From Pontiellaceae bacterium B1224 (GTDB taxonomy: Bacteria; Verrucomicrobiota; Kiritimatiellia; Kiritimatiellales; Pontiellaceae), in contig JAROBA010000010.1 in NCBI GenBank assembly GCA_029432815.1, positions 62,001-126,000 of the forward strand: DNA of 64,000 nucleotides. The letters are read 5' to 3'. A program made the position numbers and the translations under genes. Every line of letters begins with the position of its first letter. The stretch's first letter is position 1. Positions 44,046 through 53,166 of the stretch are shown piece after piece. Below the pieces are notes generated by a model that saw nothing but the letters and a program-made list of their open reading frames with translations, was not told the DNA's origin and searched no databases.

Positions 44046-45773
44046 ATGCGCGAATTTGCCACTTTTGAAGAGCGTCTGTCAGCCTGGACAACCGAAGCGA
44101 TGGTCAAGGTTTTCGGCTTGAATGACAGCGATGTTAACCTGGGTGTTACCCCTACGAATAATGATAAATTCGGCGACTATCAATGCAATGCCGCCATGGT
44201 ACTTTCGAAACAACTGAAAACAGCGCCGCGGCAGATTGCTCAGGAATTTGTCGATGCTGCCGAACTTCCTGACTTTGTTGAAAAGATCGATATTGCCGGG
44301 CCGGGATTCATTAACTTTTTCCTGTCGAATACGGCCCTGGCCGAATATATCCAATCGTTGGAAAATGATCCGCATCTCGGGGCGGAGCAGGTGGGCGAGG
44401 GGAAAAAGGTCATCATTGACTATTCCAGTCCTAACGTCGCCAAATCGATGCATATCGGTCATATTCGTTCTACGGTCATTGGAAATGCGATTGATCGTCT
44501 CTATCGATTTCTGGGTTACGATGTAATTGCCGACAACCATCTGGGCGACTGGGGTACACAGTTTGGCCTCATGCTGGTGGGATATCGTGAATTTGTAAAC
44601 GAAGAGGCATTGGCGGCAGCTCCAGTGGAAGAGTTGGAACGTATTTATGTGGCGAGCTACAACAAGTCGAAGGAAGACGATTCGTGGCGTGATCACGCAA
44701 AAGCGGAGTTGGTAAAACTTCAGCAGGGTGATGCAGAAAATCGGGCGCTATGGGAAAAGTTCATTGAACTTTCCATCGGTGAATTTGATACCATCTACAA
44801 ACGTCTTGATGTCAAATTCGACCTGTATCGTGGAGAGAGTTTTTATAATGAACGACTCCCGAAAATTATCCAGGCATTGGAAGAAAAGGACTTGGTCAAA
44901 GAGAGCGATGGCGCCCTAATCGTCGATCTGGAAGAGGATGGTATGCCAATCTGTATCGTCCGCAAGAGCGATGGGGGATATAACTATGCCACCACCGATC
45001 TGGCCACGGTTGAGTCCCGTATCGAGGAGTTTGATCCGGACCGGATTATCTACGTCACAGACGAGCGTCAGCAGCTCCACTTTAAACAGTTTTTCACCAT
45101 TGCCAAAAAGTTGGAAATGGAAGCAAATCTGGTACACGTTTGGTTTGGTCTGATGCGTCTACCGGAAGCCACTTTTTCCACGCGCGAAGGCAATGTGATT
45201 AAACTCGCTGCCATGCTGGATGAAGCGGAATCCCGCGCCCTGGAAATGGTAAAATCGAGTAGTCCCGATATGCCAGAAGAGCAACAGAAAGATCTCGCAA
45301 CGGCCATCGGAATTGGAGCCATTAAATATACCGATCTGAGTCAGAATCCGAAAAGCCTGGTGACGTTTACATGGGAAAAGGCGCTCAATATGCAGGGAAA
45401 TTCCGGGCCGTATATGCAGTATGCATATGCTCGTATTTCGTCCGTATATGACAAATGGCAAGCGCTGTTTCCGGGTATGAAGTTGACGGATTGTTCAATA
45501 AATATTGAACATGAGATTGAGCGGAAGTTGGCGATTAAACTGTCCAGATTTCCGGCGGCGGTTCACTCGGCTGCAGAGAATTACAGTCCCAATATCATGG
45601 CTGATTACTTGTACGATCTCGCACAGATCTACAGCAGCTTTTATCAGAATGTGCCATTCCTGAAAGCAGAAGAAGGTGTTCGCGAGAGCCGGATCCGGCT
45701 GTGCAAATTTACTGCGGAAACGCTGAGACAAGGTCTGAATCTGCTCGGTATTGAAACGCGCGAACGGATTTAA
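44046..45773 (+). CDS. argS: Arginyl-tRNA synthetase
   Basis: Charges tRNA-Arg with arginine. The ATG at 44046 follows GGAGAG and gives 575 residues. It has the Add1 N-terminal domain, the class I HIGH motif SMHIGHIRS, the insertion NHLGDWGTQFG, the KMSKS-equivalent STREGNVIKL (the usual ArgS variation), and the DALR anticodon-binding domain with MQYAYARI. Upstream in-frame ATG codons at 44007 and 44031 lie in or next to the terminator-like hairpin and are less likely starts. Confidence 0.96.
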   Translation: MREFATFEERLSAWTTEAMVKVFGLNDSDVNLGVTPTNNDKFGDYQCNAAMVLSKQLKTAPRQIAQEFVDAAELPDFVEKIDIAGPGFINFFLSNTALAEYIQSLENDPHLGAEQVGEGKKVIIDYSSPNVAKSMHIGHIRSTVIGNAIDRLYRFLGYDVIADNHLGDWGTQFGLMLVGYREFVNEEALAAAPVEELERIYVASYNKSKEDDSWRDHAKAELVKLQQGDAENRALWEKFIELSIGEFDTIYKRLDVKFDLYRGESFYNERLPKIIQALEEKDLVKESDGALIVDLEEDGMPICIVRKSDGGYNYATTDLATVESRIEEFDPDRIIYVTDERQQLHFKQFFTIAKKLEMEANLVHVWFGLMRLPEATFSTREGNVIKLAAMLDEAESRALEMVKSSSPDMPEEQQKDLATAIGIGAIKYTDLSQNPKSLVTFTWEKALNMQGNSGPYMQYAYARISSVYDKWQALFPGMKLTDCSINIEHEIERKLAIKLSRFPAAVHSAAENYSPNIMADYLYDLAQIYSSFYQNVPFLKAEEGVRESRIRLCKFTAETLRQGLNLLGIETRERI

Positions 45774-45801
45774 TTCGGACAATATATTACAGTTGAGCAA
45801 G

Positions 45802-45836
45802 ATGGTCGGGGAAAATAAAATCCCGGCCATTTTTTA
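45802..45836 (+). terminator. Rho-independent terminator of argS
   Basis: ATGGTCGGG/CCCGGCCAT stem (one G-T pair) with an 11-base A-rich loop, followed by six T residues. Confidence 0.85.
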
Positions 45837-45839
45837 ACG

Positions 45840-46336
45840 TCTGTCTTAAATCGTAAAAATAAACTCGTGGAGAATTAAAAAATATAAAACCTAAAGGGTA
45901 AGGGTTATTATTTTCAATTCACGGCCGCTATGCATATTCGGTACTTGTGTGAGTATAGAACAGATACTAACAAATCACTCAATGGATTTTTTTTCAAGCG
46001 TTTGGCTATGGCAACGGCTTAAAAAAACTCAGCTCTTTTATAGAGATTCTAAAATAATACCTTAATAATTTCCACGAAGGCTTAGCTCGGAATTGTTTTA
46101 ACGGCAAGATTTCGCGTCATCCATCTTTGGCAGTTTCCGTGCAGTACTGAGTTATTAATCAACCATGCGGTGAGGTGCAATATAAGCAAGAACTCCGGTT
46201 ATCAACAGTTATACACATTTCTATCAACATACAATACGTCGCATAATATATATTATGTCTATATAAAGGTTAAAAATCGCTCTATATGTGGTACTTATGC
46301 GGATTGAGTTCATAATGAGGCACAATGATAAGTGTT
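45840..46336. other. AT-rich gap between convergent genes with DnaA-box-like 9-mers
   Basis: About 500 bases without a gene. TTATACACA at 46209-46217 is a perfect DnaA box; TTATCAACA at 46199 and CTATCAACA at 46221 are partial matches on the same strand, spaced 10 and 12 bases apart, followed by an AT-rich run. Whether they have a role in replication is unknown. Confidence 0.4.
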
Positions 46337-47023
46337 TTAGCTACGCCTGGAAATTCTGAGCACTTGGTTGCCGCCTATCTGAAATTCATAATCTACTTGC
46401 TCAATTTTGCAGATGAACCCCAGGTCGAATAACTTTTCTAAAAGCCCATCAAGGTGTCTGGATCTTTGGTTGTTTAATTCGATGATTGGAAAAATGCGTA
46501 TCTCTGATGAAACACGAAGCAGCTCGAGTATGGAGAAGAGATGAAATTCGAAACTAAGCTGTTCGCTGTATAGAAAAAGGAAGTGCGAGCAGAGTGAGAG
46601 ATTAAACTCGTTTTCTTTAAAAGAAAGGGAGGGTAATTCTTCTGCGATATACCTCCCCTGTTCTTTTCCTGCAGTGAAATCGGACAGGAATATTTCCATG
46701 GCTGAAAGGCGTATGTTCAGCAGATTTTCTGGGGTGCCGAAGTGGGACCATTTAAACGAGGCCCGATTCTCTTTAAGCTGAGCATAAACCTGCTCTGAAG
46801 TTTCGCGAACACGCGTACGTATGAGATCGCTTGAAAGTTGATATATGGGGTCAATGGATACAATTATTCCTCCATTGACCGTATGCTCGGAATTGAAAGA
46901 AGCCGGGCCATCAGAACAGCCGAGTATGTGCTTGCTCAGGTCTGATTCGCTTAATGAGAACATTTGTATATATTCCGCATAGCTTCTTCCCCATGGAACT
47001 ACAGAATTTAGCTGAAATGACAT
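46337..47023 (-). CDS. SAM-dependent methyltransferase-like protein
   Basis: The roughly 228-residue protein resembles a family usually annotated as SAM-dependent methyltransferase: VVPWGRSYAEYIQMFSLSESDL, the nucleotide-binding ILGCSDGPASFN, IVSIDPIY, the central LPSLSFKENEFNLSLCSHFLFLYSEQLSFEFHL, and RIFPIIEL. Substrate unknown. The likely start is the ATG at 47023 (MSFQLNSVVPWGRS), though the frame opens with TTG at 47053. By eye it is more AT-rich than its neighbours, and it sits beside the AT-rich gap, so recent acquisition is possible. Confidence 0.75.
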   Translation of the reverse strand: MSFQLNSVVPWGRSYAEYIQMFSLSESDLSKHILGCSDGPASFNSEHTVNGGIIVSIDPIYQLSSDLIRTRVRETSEQVYAQLKENRASFKWSHFGTPENLLNIRLSAMEIFLSDFTAGKEQGRYIAEELPSLSFKENEFNLSLCSHFLFLYSEQLSFEFHLFSILELLRVSSEIRIFPIIELNNQRSRHLDGLLEKLFDLGFICKIEQVDYEFQIGGNQVLRISRRS

Positions 47024-47133
47024 GATCGAATTCAACATCGGTTTGTCTGGCAAAGCAACACGTCTTTCGCTTTAGTCTTTTTCAGGTCTTAAACAGGAAA
47101 TGAATTCCGTGCGGAGAACAAGGCCAGAACTAC

Positions 47134-48405
47134 ATGAACGACATACATACTGAATATTTTTTATACAGCCTCATCACGCTTTTCCTTGCCGGACTTCTGG
47201 CCACCGTTTTTACCTCTCTTCGTTTTACCGGTGATGCCGGGGTTCCGCGTCTGATGGATCGCTCGGGACGGAATGTAAAGCTGCTGGATTTTTGGAGCAC
47301 GCGTTGGAATTTTTTAAGCAAGACTGCACGTCTGCTGCTGACGAACTCTGCCATTGCCACCTTTACACTTTTCTATCTGGCACTGAGAAATTGTGAAACG
47401 TGGTTTATGGTGGTTTCTTTGTTTTTCCTGTCGCTGCTATATATGTTTATAGCACGGATTATTCCGCATGTACTTTCCGAAAGTTATGCCGACCGAATTT
47501 CGCTGGCATCGCTTCCAATGGTTGGAAGTCTGACATTCCTTCTGTTTCCATTTGTATGGCCCCTGCAGTTTGCCGAAGATCGTCTGCTCAGACATGCACT
47601 GTTGACATCCGATAATGAGGATCGACCCTCCACCGAGGACGAAATCAAAAGCCTGATCGAGGAAACAGATGAGGAAGCTCTGGAAGAAGAAGAGCGCGAA
47701 ATTATTCGCAGCGTTTTTGAATTCGGGGAAACGGTTGCACGTGAAATCATGACCCCGAGGATTGATATCAGCGGGATCAAAGATACGTTAACGGTTCAGG
47801 AATGCGTGGAGCAGGTAAAAGAATCGCGCCATTCGCGTTTCCCGGTTTATCATGAAAACATCGATGACGTCGTCGGCATGGTTCATGTTAAAGATCTGCT
47901 GAAACTGGTTGCCGGTCTCGAAGGTGAAACGCCCATCAGCCAACTGGCCAAAAAAATTGAATTTGTTCCGGAAACGATGCCGCTAAATGACCTGTTGCAG
48001 TTGATGAAAAATTCGCGCGCTCAAATGGTGCTCGTTGTGGATGAATACGGCGGTACTGAAGGTCTCGTGACCATGGAGGATGTCATCGAGGAATTGGTCG
48101 GCGAAATTGAGGACGAATACGATCTCAAAGAAAATGAGCTGCACCGGCGACCGGATGGATCCGTGATGGTTCAGGCTCGCACGCCGATTTATGAACTGAA
48201 TGAAGAGCTTAAAACGACCCTTCCTGAAAGCGATGAATATGATTCGCTGGGAGGCTATATTTTTTCCGTGATCGGCAGAATTCCAACCGCCGGTGAAAAA
48301 ATTCAGGTTGGTGACTGGATTCTGAAAATCCATTCCGCAACACAACGTCAGATCCAAGTTGTGCATATGCAGCCGGTTACTGACATCATGAATTCCGCTA
48401 AATAG
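47134..48405 (+). CDS. CorC/HlyC-type membrane protein with CBS domains (CNNM family)
   Basis: The 423-residue protein has a divergent CNNM-type membrane domain with about four segments to residue 155, then two CBS domains (ETVAREIMTPRIDISGI and QMVLVVDEYGGTEGLVTMEDVIEELVGEIEDEYD) at about 205-335, and a C-terminal CorC_HlyC domain at about 345-415 ending in IPTAGEKIQVGDW. These proteins are implicated in magnesium or cobalt efflux and are often called hemolysins, though haemolysis is not their established role. Confidence 0.9.
   Translation: MNDIHTEYFLYSLITLFLAGLLATVFTSLRFTGDAGVPRLMDRSGRNVKLLDFWSTRWNFLSKTARLLLTNSAIATFTLFYLALRNCETWFMVVSLFFLSLLYMFIARIIPHVLSESYADRISLASLPMVGSLTFLLFPFVWPLQFAEDRLLRHALLTSDNEDRPSTEDEIKSLIEETDEEALEEEEREIIRSVFEFGETVAREIMTPRIDISGIKDTLTVQECVEQVKESRHSRFPVYHENIDDVVGMVHVKDLLKLVAGLEGETPISQLAKKIEFVPETMPLNDLLQLMKNSRAQMVLVVDEYGGTEGLVTMEDVIEELVGEIEDEYDLKENELHRRPDGSVMVQARTPIYELNEELKTTLPESDEYDSLGGYIFSVIGRIPTAGEKIQVGDWILKIHSATQRQIQVVHMQPVTDIMNSAK
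47513..47527. repeat. Palindrome copy 23
   Basis: Exact copy, spacer TGG, in the CorC-type gene; read as LPMVGS. Confidence 0.9.
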
Positions 48406-48445
48406 ACTCGACCCGGCTTCCGTACTCTGGAGAATACGCCCCGAT

Positions 48446-48460
48446 TTCCAATGATTGGAA
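48446..48460. repeat. Palindrome copy 24
   Basis: Exact copy, spacer TGA, between the CorC-type gene and mutY. An in-frame ATG of mutY falls inside it but is probably not the start. Confidence 0.9.
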
Positions 48461-48474
48461 ACGGGACCTGTTTA

Positions 48475-49560
48475 ATGGATCAGACTAAAAAAGTAAAACG
48501 GGCGGTAAAGGGCAGGCTGCTGCCCTGGTTTTCCGTAAATAAGCGCAGTATGCCCTGGCGGAATAACCGCACGCCTTATCGGGTCTGGATTTCTGAGCTG
48601 ATGCTGCAACAGACCCGTGTCGATCAGGCCACGCCCTATTTTCATCGCTTCATGAAGCGGTTTCCCTCCTTGAAGTCGCTGGCCGAGGCTTCGCAGGAGG
48701 AAGTGCTGAAAATGTGGGAGGGGCTGGGCTATTATTCCCGCGCACGGAATCTGCACAAAGCGGCTCGGATTATCCGATCAGACCACAAGGGTCGTTTTCC
48801 CTCCGATGCGGATGAAATCATTAAACTTCCAGGCATTGGAAGTTATACGGCGGCGGCGATTGGATCGCTGGCTTTTAATCTGGATATGGCTGTGCTGGAC
48901 GGCAATGTGATCCGGGTTTTATCGCGCTTATTTGCATACGATAAAGACACTCGATCAACCATCGCCAAAAAAAAACTGCAGTCGCTGGCGGATGAGCTGT
49001 TGGTTAAAGGTGAAGCCGGAAACTTTAATGAAGCGATGATGGAGCTCGGGGCCACGGTTTGCCTGCCGCAGAATCCGGATTGCTCGGGCTGTCCCCTCGC
49101 CCGCTGTTGTCTGGGCAAAGAAACCGGGACTCCAACTGATTTTCCCAAAAAAGCTCCAAAGAAAAAGGTCCCGCATATTATCGTTGGGGCGGCCGTTGTG
49201 ACGAACGGTAAAGGCGAGGTGCTCGTGGCACAGCGACGCGCCGAGGATATGCTGGGCGGGCTGTGGGAATTTCCCGGCGGAAAACAGGAAGCCGGCGAAA
49301 CTATTCAGGAATGCATTGCCCGCGAACTGAACGAAGAACTGGGTATCCATATTAAAGTGGGTGAGTTTCTGGTGAAGGTGAAACACGCTTACAGCCACTT
49401 TACGATGGATCTGCACACCTACTTCGCGACAATAAAAAGCGGCCTCCCTAAGGCGGTTGAATGCCAGAATTTCCAATGGTTGGAAATTTCCAAACTTCGG
49501 AAACTCCCGTACTCTAAAGCTGATCTTAAAATTATCGATGAGCTTGAAAACAATGATTAA
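48475..49560 (+). CDS. mutY: A/G-specific adenine DNA glycosylase MutY
   Basis: MutY removes adenine mispaired with 8-oxoguanine. The 361-residue protein from the ATG at 48475 has the start motif MPWRNNRTPYRVWISELMLQQTRVD, a helix-hairpin-helix LPGIGSYTAAAI with the catalytic Asp in MAVLDGNVIRVLSR, the [4Fe-4S] cysteines in CLPQNPDCSGCPLARCC, and a C-terminal NUDIX-fold domain with GGLWEFPGGKQEAGE for lesion recognition. Its stop overlaps the next gene by 8 bases. Confidence 0.96.
   Translation: MDQTKKVKRAVKGRLLPWFSVNKRSMPWRNNRTPYRVWISELMLQQTRVDQATPYFHRFMKRFPSLKSLAEASQEEVLKMWEGLGYYSRARNLHKAARIIRSDHKGRFPSDADEIIKLPGIGSYTAAAIGSLAFNLDMAVLDGNVIRVLSRLFAYDKDTRSTIAKKKLQSLADELLVKGEAGNFNEAMMELGATVCLPQNPDCSGCPLARCCLGKETGTPTDFPKKAPKKKVPHIIVGAAVVTNGKGEVLVAQRRAEDMLGGLWEFPGGKQEAGETIQECIARELNEELGIHIKVGEFLVKVKHAYSHFTMDLHTYFATIKSGLPKAVECQNFQWLEISKLRKLPYSKADLKIIDELENND
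48827..48841. repeat. Palindrome copy 25
   Basis: Exact copy, spacer GCA, encoding the LPGIGS of the helix-hairpin-helix in MutY. Confidence 0.9.
49471..49485. repeat. Palindrome copy 26
   Basis: Exact copy, spacer TGG, in mutY; read as FQWLE. A one-mismatch copy follows at 49488-49502. Confidence 0.9.
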
Positions 49561-50749
49561 ATTTTGGTTTCCCATATTGCTTCTATGCAGCGCGGTTCAG
49601 GCAGAACCGTTCGACTGCATGATTGCGGTAACGCGCCAGGATGCTTCCATGGATTGGTGGTATGCCGTGCCGCAGGAATATGCGCCCAAAGTCAACCGGA
49701 TCAGCACGGTGGCTAAAGATGAATATTTCAGAATCATTCCGATCTTTCGAAATTATGGAACGGACTCCAATCAAAATGCGCGGATCTCATTTGATGTTGA
49801 GGTGCTTCGGCCGGACGGCACCACGGACATTTCCCTGACAGAATGCCAGGGACACATCGGAAGCGCGGTCACTGCCACCCTGTTGCCAGCCCAGGCCATT
49901 TTGAATATGTGCTTCGATCCAGAGGATCCGTATGGCGAATACGCAATAAATGTAAGCTCTGTGGACCATATTTCGAACCAGACAAACCGGCAGCATACGG
50001 TTGTTGAACTCCGGAAGTTCAGTTTTGAGAAGCTGTCGGAAAAAGAACGCGAACAGCTTTTTCTGCAATATGCAACCGCACCGAATCCCTCAAAGGCCGC
50101 ATCGGCTTTTATGCAGACCCATCACTCTTTTTTTGATGAAGAGAATGAGCCCATCTGGTCTGCCATCTGGTTTTTTAAAACCATTTTTGAAAACAACGAA
50201 TACCTCATCCCGCATTTGATGGATGAATTCCCCGTTGCAACGGTAAAACAAAAGCGGGATCTCATGTTGGTGATGACTTTAATGGACAGGGTTGAACAAC
50301 TTCCGCGGGTGTCCGGCGAGCTGAATGTCTATTTGCGGCTTATGAAGGCCGGGCGGATTCCCGACCCCTATGAAGAAATTACAACCGGAAAACAGCTGGA
50401 TATGCTATGGGCTGAGTTTTTCGCAACCGGCACCATTGAACCGATCCGACAGATTGCCAGGTCACTCTCGCTGGTGCAGTATGTGGGAACGCTCGATAAG
50501 ATAAAAGCCGGCGAGCTGGACCCGGAAACGCCCGAGGTTTTTCACGACGGTATGCTCGAGGCCGTTTTTCAATCGGCACTGTGGTCGCTGAAAAGCAACT
50601 GCCAGGCTGTGCCACTGGTCTATCAGTATTGTGAGGGCATTCTTCACAGCGGTGAGCTGGATGCCCCTGCTGAAAACTGCCTGGCATTGCTGCTTCAATC
50701 AATTGCAACAGACCCTGAAAAATCGAATCTAACGGAGAAAAAGGAATGA
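49553..50749 (+). CDS. Exported protein of unknown function
   Basis: The ATG at 49553 gives 398 residues with a signal peptide (FWFPILLLCSAVQAEPFD). The first 150 residues look like a beta-sandwich (YFRIIPIFRNYGTDSNQNARISFDVEVLRPDG), as in periplasmic domains; the remainder is helical (residues about 170-398). No family was recognised. It overlaps mutY by 8 bases and ridA by 4, so it sits in one tight operon with mutY, ridA, apbE and the LysM lipoprotein. Confidence 0.7.
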   Translation: MIKFWFPILLLCSAVQAEPFDCMIAVTRQDASMDWWYAVPQEYAPKVNRISTVAKDEYFRIIPIFRNYGTDSNQNARISFDVEVLRPDGTTDISLTECQGHIGSAVTATLLPAQAILNMCFDPEDPYGEYAINVSSVDHISNQTNRQHTVVELRKFSFEKLSEKEREQLFLQYATAPNPSKAASAFMQTHHSFFDEENEPIWSAIWFFKTIFENNEYLIPHLMDEFPVATVKQKRDLMLVMTLMDRVEQLPRVSGELNVYLRLMKAGRIPDPYEEITTGKQLDMLWAEFFATGTIEPIRQIARSLSLVQYVGTLDKIKAGELDPETPEVFHDGMLEAVFQSALWSLKSNCQAVPLVYQYCEGILHSGELDAPAENCLALLLQSIATDPEKSNLTEKKE

Positions 50750-51126
50750 AACATATCATAACCACTGAAAAAGCCCCGGCCCCGATCGGTCCATATAATC
50801 AAGCGGTCAAAAGCGGCCATCTGCTCTATACCTCCGGCCAGATTCCGGTAAATCCGGAAACCGGCATCAAAGTTGATGGCGGTATTCGGGAGCAGACCAT
50901 CCAGGTATTGGAAAACCTGAAAGCAGTGCTCGAAGCTGCCGGAGCCACACTGGAAGACGTGATTAAAACCACGGTGTTTTTGCAGGATATGGGGGACTTT
51001 GCTGAATTCAACGGCATTTATGCCGAATACTTTGCCGAAGCAACCGCCCCCGCCCGCTCCACCATTCAGGTGGCTGCACTTCCAATTGGCGCGCTGGTTG
51101 AAATTGAATTGGTGGCGAAGGTCTGA
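50746..51126 (+). CDS. ridA: 2-iminobutanoate/2-iminopropanoate deaminase RidA
   Basis: RidA hydrolyses reactive enamine/imine intermediates made by PLP-dependent dehydratases. The 126-residue protein has the family sequence: APAPIGPYNQAVKSGHLLYTSGQIPVNPETG, the catalytic Arg in TAPARSTIQVAALPIGALVEIELVAKV, and standard length. Its ATG overlaps the preceding stop (ATGA), and its own stop shares a base with the apbE start. Confidence 0.96.
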   Translation: MKHIITTEKAPAPIGPYNQAVKSGHLLYTSGQIPVNPETGIKVDGGIREQTIQVLENLKAVLEAAGATLEDVIKTTVFLQDMGDFAEFNGIYAEYFAEATAPARSTIQVAALPIGALVEIELVAKV

Positions 51127-52184
51127 TGCCGCGTAAAAAAATCATACAAATGGTGGCCGGTCTGATCATCGTGCTCTCGCTGGGCATCGGCGGGATCATT
51201 AATTCGGGCACCATCAAAAACCCGTCCCGTGGCGGCTCAACTATGGGCACGGGATACAGCATTAAACTTAGCGGGAAGTTTAAAGAGGCCCGACTGAACG
51301 AAATCTCAGATCAGATTGAAGCAACCCTGCTGGAGGTAAATCGCCAGATGTCTACCTGGGATCCGGAGAGTGAAATCTCCCGATTCAACCATTCCCGATC
51401 GGTTGATGCATTTTCCTGTTCGGAGGCGTTCTCAACAGTGGTTCGCAGTGCGCTGGAGTTGAGCCGCACGACCGGCGGAGCCTTTGATCCAACTCTGCAG
51501 CCCTTGCTGAATCTATGGGGTTTCGGCAGTGAAGCGGAGGAAAGAAAGGTGCCGAGCGATGAGGCCGTGGCGACGGTCAAACAGCGCACCGGCTGGGAAA
51601 AGGTAACCGTTGATTCCGATTCCAACCTTCGGAAAAACGAGCCGGAACTATCACTGGCGCTGGGGGCCATTGCCAAGGGATATGGTGTTGATGCTGTCGG
51701 TCAGGTGCTCAATGAGGCCGGTTTGGAAAACTGGTTTGTCGAAATCGGCGGCGAAGTTCTTGCGCAGGGCGTTAATGGGGAAAATGAGGCGTGGCGAATC
51801 GGCATCCAGTTTCCCACCACCAATCCAATGGATATGACGTTTCAGGGTATTGCTCATATTACCAACGGGGCCATTGCCACGTCGGGCGATTATCGGAACT
51901 ACATAAAAGAAGACGATGTCGTCTATTCTCATATCCTTGACCCAAGGACCGGGCGGGCCGTCAAATCCAGAACGGCCAGTGTGACTGTTAAGGCCTCTAC
52001 CTGCATGGAGGCCGATGGCATTGCCACCGCCCTGTTCGTGATGGGGCCTGATGAGGGGCTGCCCTGGGTTGAGCAGCGGGATGATGTCGAAGCCTTCTTT
52101 ATGATCAGGACCGAAGCCGGTGAAATATTCGAAATATTTAGTTCGGGATTCAAGAAAGCAACCGGCTATACTTCTGACCTTTAA
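51126..52184 (+). CDS. apbE: FAD:protein FMN transferase ApbE
   Basis: ApbE transfers FMN from FAD to Thr/Ser of exported flavoproteins such as NqrB and NqrC, which are encoded elsewhere in this window. The 352-residue protein begins with a membrane anchor (MVAGLIIVLSLGIGGIINSG), then GGSTMGTGYSIKL, NRQMSTWDPESEISRFN, LALGAIAKGYGVDAV, VEIGGEVLAQG, and the metal-binding ATSGDYRNY with SHILDPRTGRAV. All motifs are intact. It is coupled to ridA by one shared base. Confidence 0.95.
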   Translation: MPRKKIIQMVAGLIIVLSLGIGGIINSGTIKNPSRGGSTMGTGYSIKLSGKFKEARLNEISDQIEATLLEVNRQMSTWDPESEISRFNHSRSVDAFSCSEAFSTVVRSALELSRTTGGAFDPTLQPLLNLWGFGSEAEERKVPSDEAVATVKQRTGWEKVTVDSDSNLRKNEPELSLALGAIAKGYGVDAVGQVLNEAGLENWFVEIGGEVLAQGVNGENEAWRIGIQFPTTNPMDMTFQGIAHITNGAIATSGDYRNYIKEDDVVYSHILDPRTGRAVKSRTASVTVKASTCMEADGIATALFVMGPDEGLPWVEQRDDVEAFFMIRTEAGEIFEIFSSGFKKATGYTSDL

Positions 52185-52206
52185 TTTTGAAAGGATTAAA
52201 TAAGCG

Positions 52207-52950
52207 ATGCGTACGATTTATATATTTTTATTTGCAGCTCTCATCATCCTGACGGGGTGTGACAAAGATACCGGCTCTATGGAGGCGCGGGAAGAGAACG
52301 ATCCCAATGTGCTTTCCGGACAGCAATACGTGGAACAGGGGAATTATGAAGCAGCTATTGAAGAATTTAAACGCGCGATAGAGCTGGAACCCTTGATGGC
52401 GCGTCCACATCTGGATCTGGCCCTGATCTATCAAAACAACTTCTCCAACCCAATTCATGCGATCTACCATTATGATCGTTATCTCGAATTACGGCCCGAT
52501 TCTGAAAAGGCTGAATTTATCAATGAACAGAAGCTCAAGGTTGCTCAGTCTTTGGCCAACACGCTCATCAATAATTCTCCGGAAGTGAAAAAGGTGGTGC
52601 AGGAGCGCAATACGCTGATTCAGCAGAACAATGATTTAAAGCGCCAGCTGGCCGCCAGCCTGAAAAGCAAGTCAACCCCCGCCGCGCCGGCTCCGGGCCC
52701 TTCCGGGCAGACGGTCACAACGACCGTGCCGAAATCCGCCGCACCGTCTGCTCAGCCGGTTCCGGCCGCTGGGCAGAAACATCAGATCTATCACGTCGTT
52801 GGCGGAGATACACTCACCAAGATTGCCATCAAGTTTTACAGCGATGCCAGCAAGTGGGATATTATCTATGAAGCTAATAAGGAAATGATGCGCGGCCCCG
52901 GAGATCTTAAAGTGGGCCAGACCATCGTGATTCCAATGATTGGAAACTGA
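52207..52950 (+). CDS. Lipoprotein with TPR and LysM domains
   Basis: The 247-residue protein has a lipobox ILTGC (Cys18), two TPR units (about 38-102: GQQYVEQGNYEAAIEEFKRAIELEP and ARPHLDLALIYQNNFSNPIHAIYHYDRYLELRP), a coiled coil, a Pro/Ala/Ser/Thr linker at about 158-195, and a C-terminal LysM domain at about 198-244 (HVVGGDTLTKIAIKFYSDASKWDIIYEANK). The domains suggest peptidoglycan binding and envelope assembly. Its last codons are supplied by palindrome copy 27. Confidence 0.88.
   Translation: MRTIYIFLFAALIILTGCDKDTGSMEAREENDPNVLSGQQYVEQGNYEAAIEEFKRAIELEPLMARPHLDLALIYQNNFSNPIHAIYHYDRYLELRPDSEKAEFINEQKLKVAQSLANTLINNSPEVKKVVQERNTLIQQNNDLKRQLAASLKSKSTPAAPAPGPSGQTVTTTVPKSAAPSAQPVPAAGQKHQIYHVVGGDTLTKIAIKFYSDASKWDIIYEANKEMMRGPGDLKVGQTIVIPMIGN
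52931..52945. repeat. Palindrome copy 27
   Basis: Exact copy, spacer TGA, forming the last codons of the LysM lipoprotein gene (IPMIGN, then stop). Confidence 0.9.
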
Positions 52951-52977
52951 GTTTCCCGAATGAACCTGTGTCGAAAA

Positions 52978-53004
52978 CGGAGCAGATTGCTGCTCCGTTT
53001 TTTT
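52978..53004 (+). terminator. Rho-independent terminator after the mutY-to-LysM operon
   Basis: A perfect 8-bp stem CGGAGCAG/CTGCTCCG with loop ATTG, followed by seven T residues. Confidence 0.9.
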
Positions 53005-53166
53005 ATGATGCATTTCAATTGTGCACAGGCCTGCTTCCTTAAAAAATGCAAGCTTTGTTTTTGTAGTAAATGAATACGCATTTTGCTTCAACGGGGCTTG
53101 CATCCCCGTATGGGGTCGGCTATCAAGAACACAGTTGTGAACTTAAACACGAAGGGGTTTTCAAAA

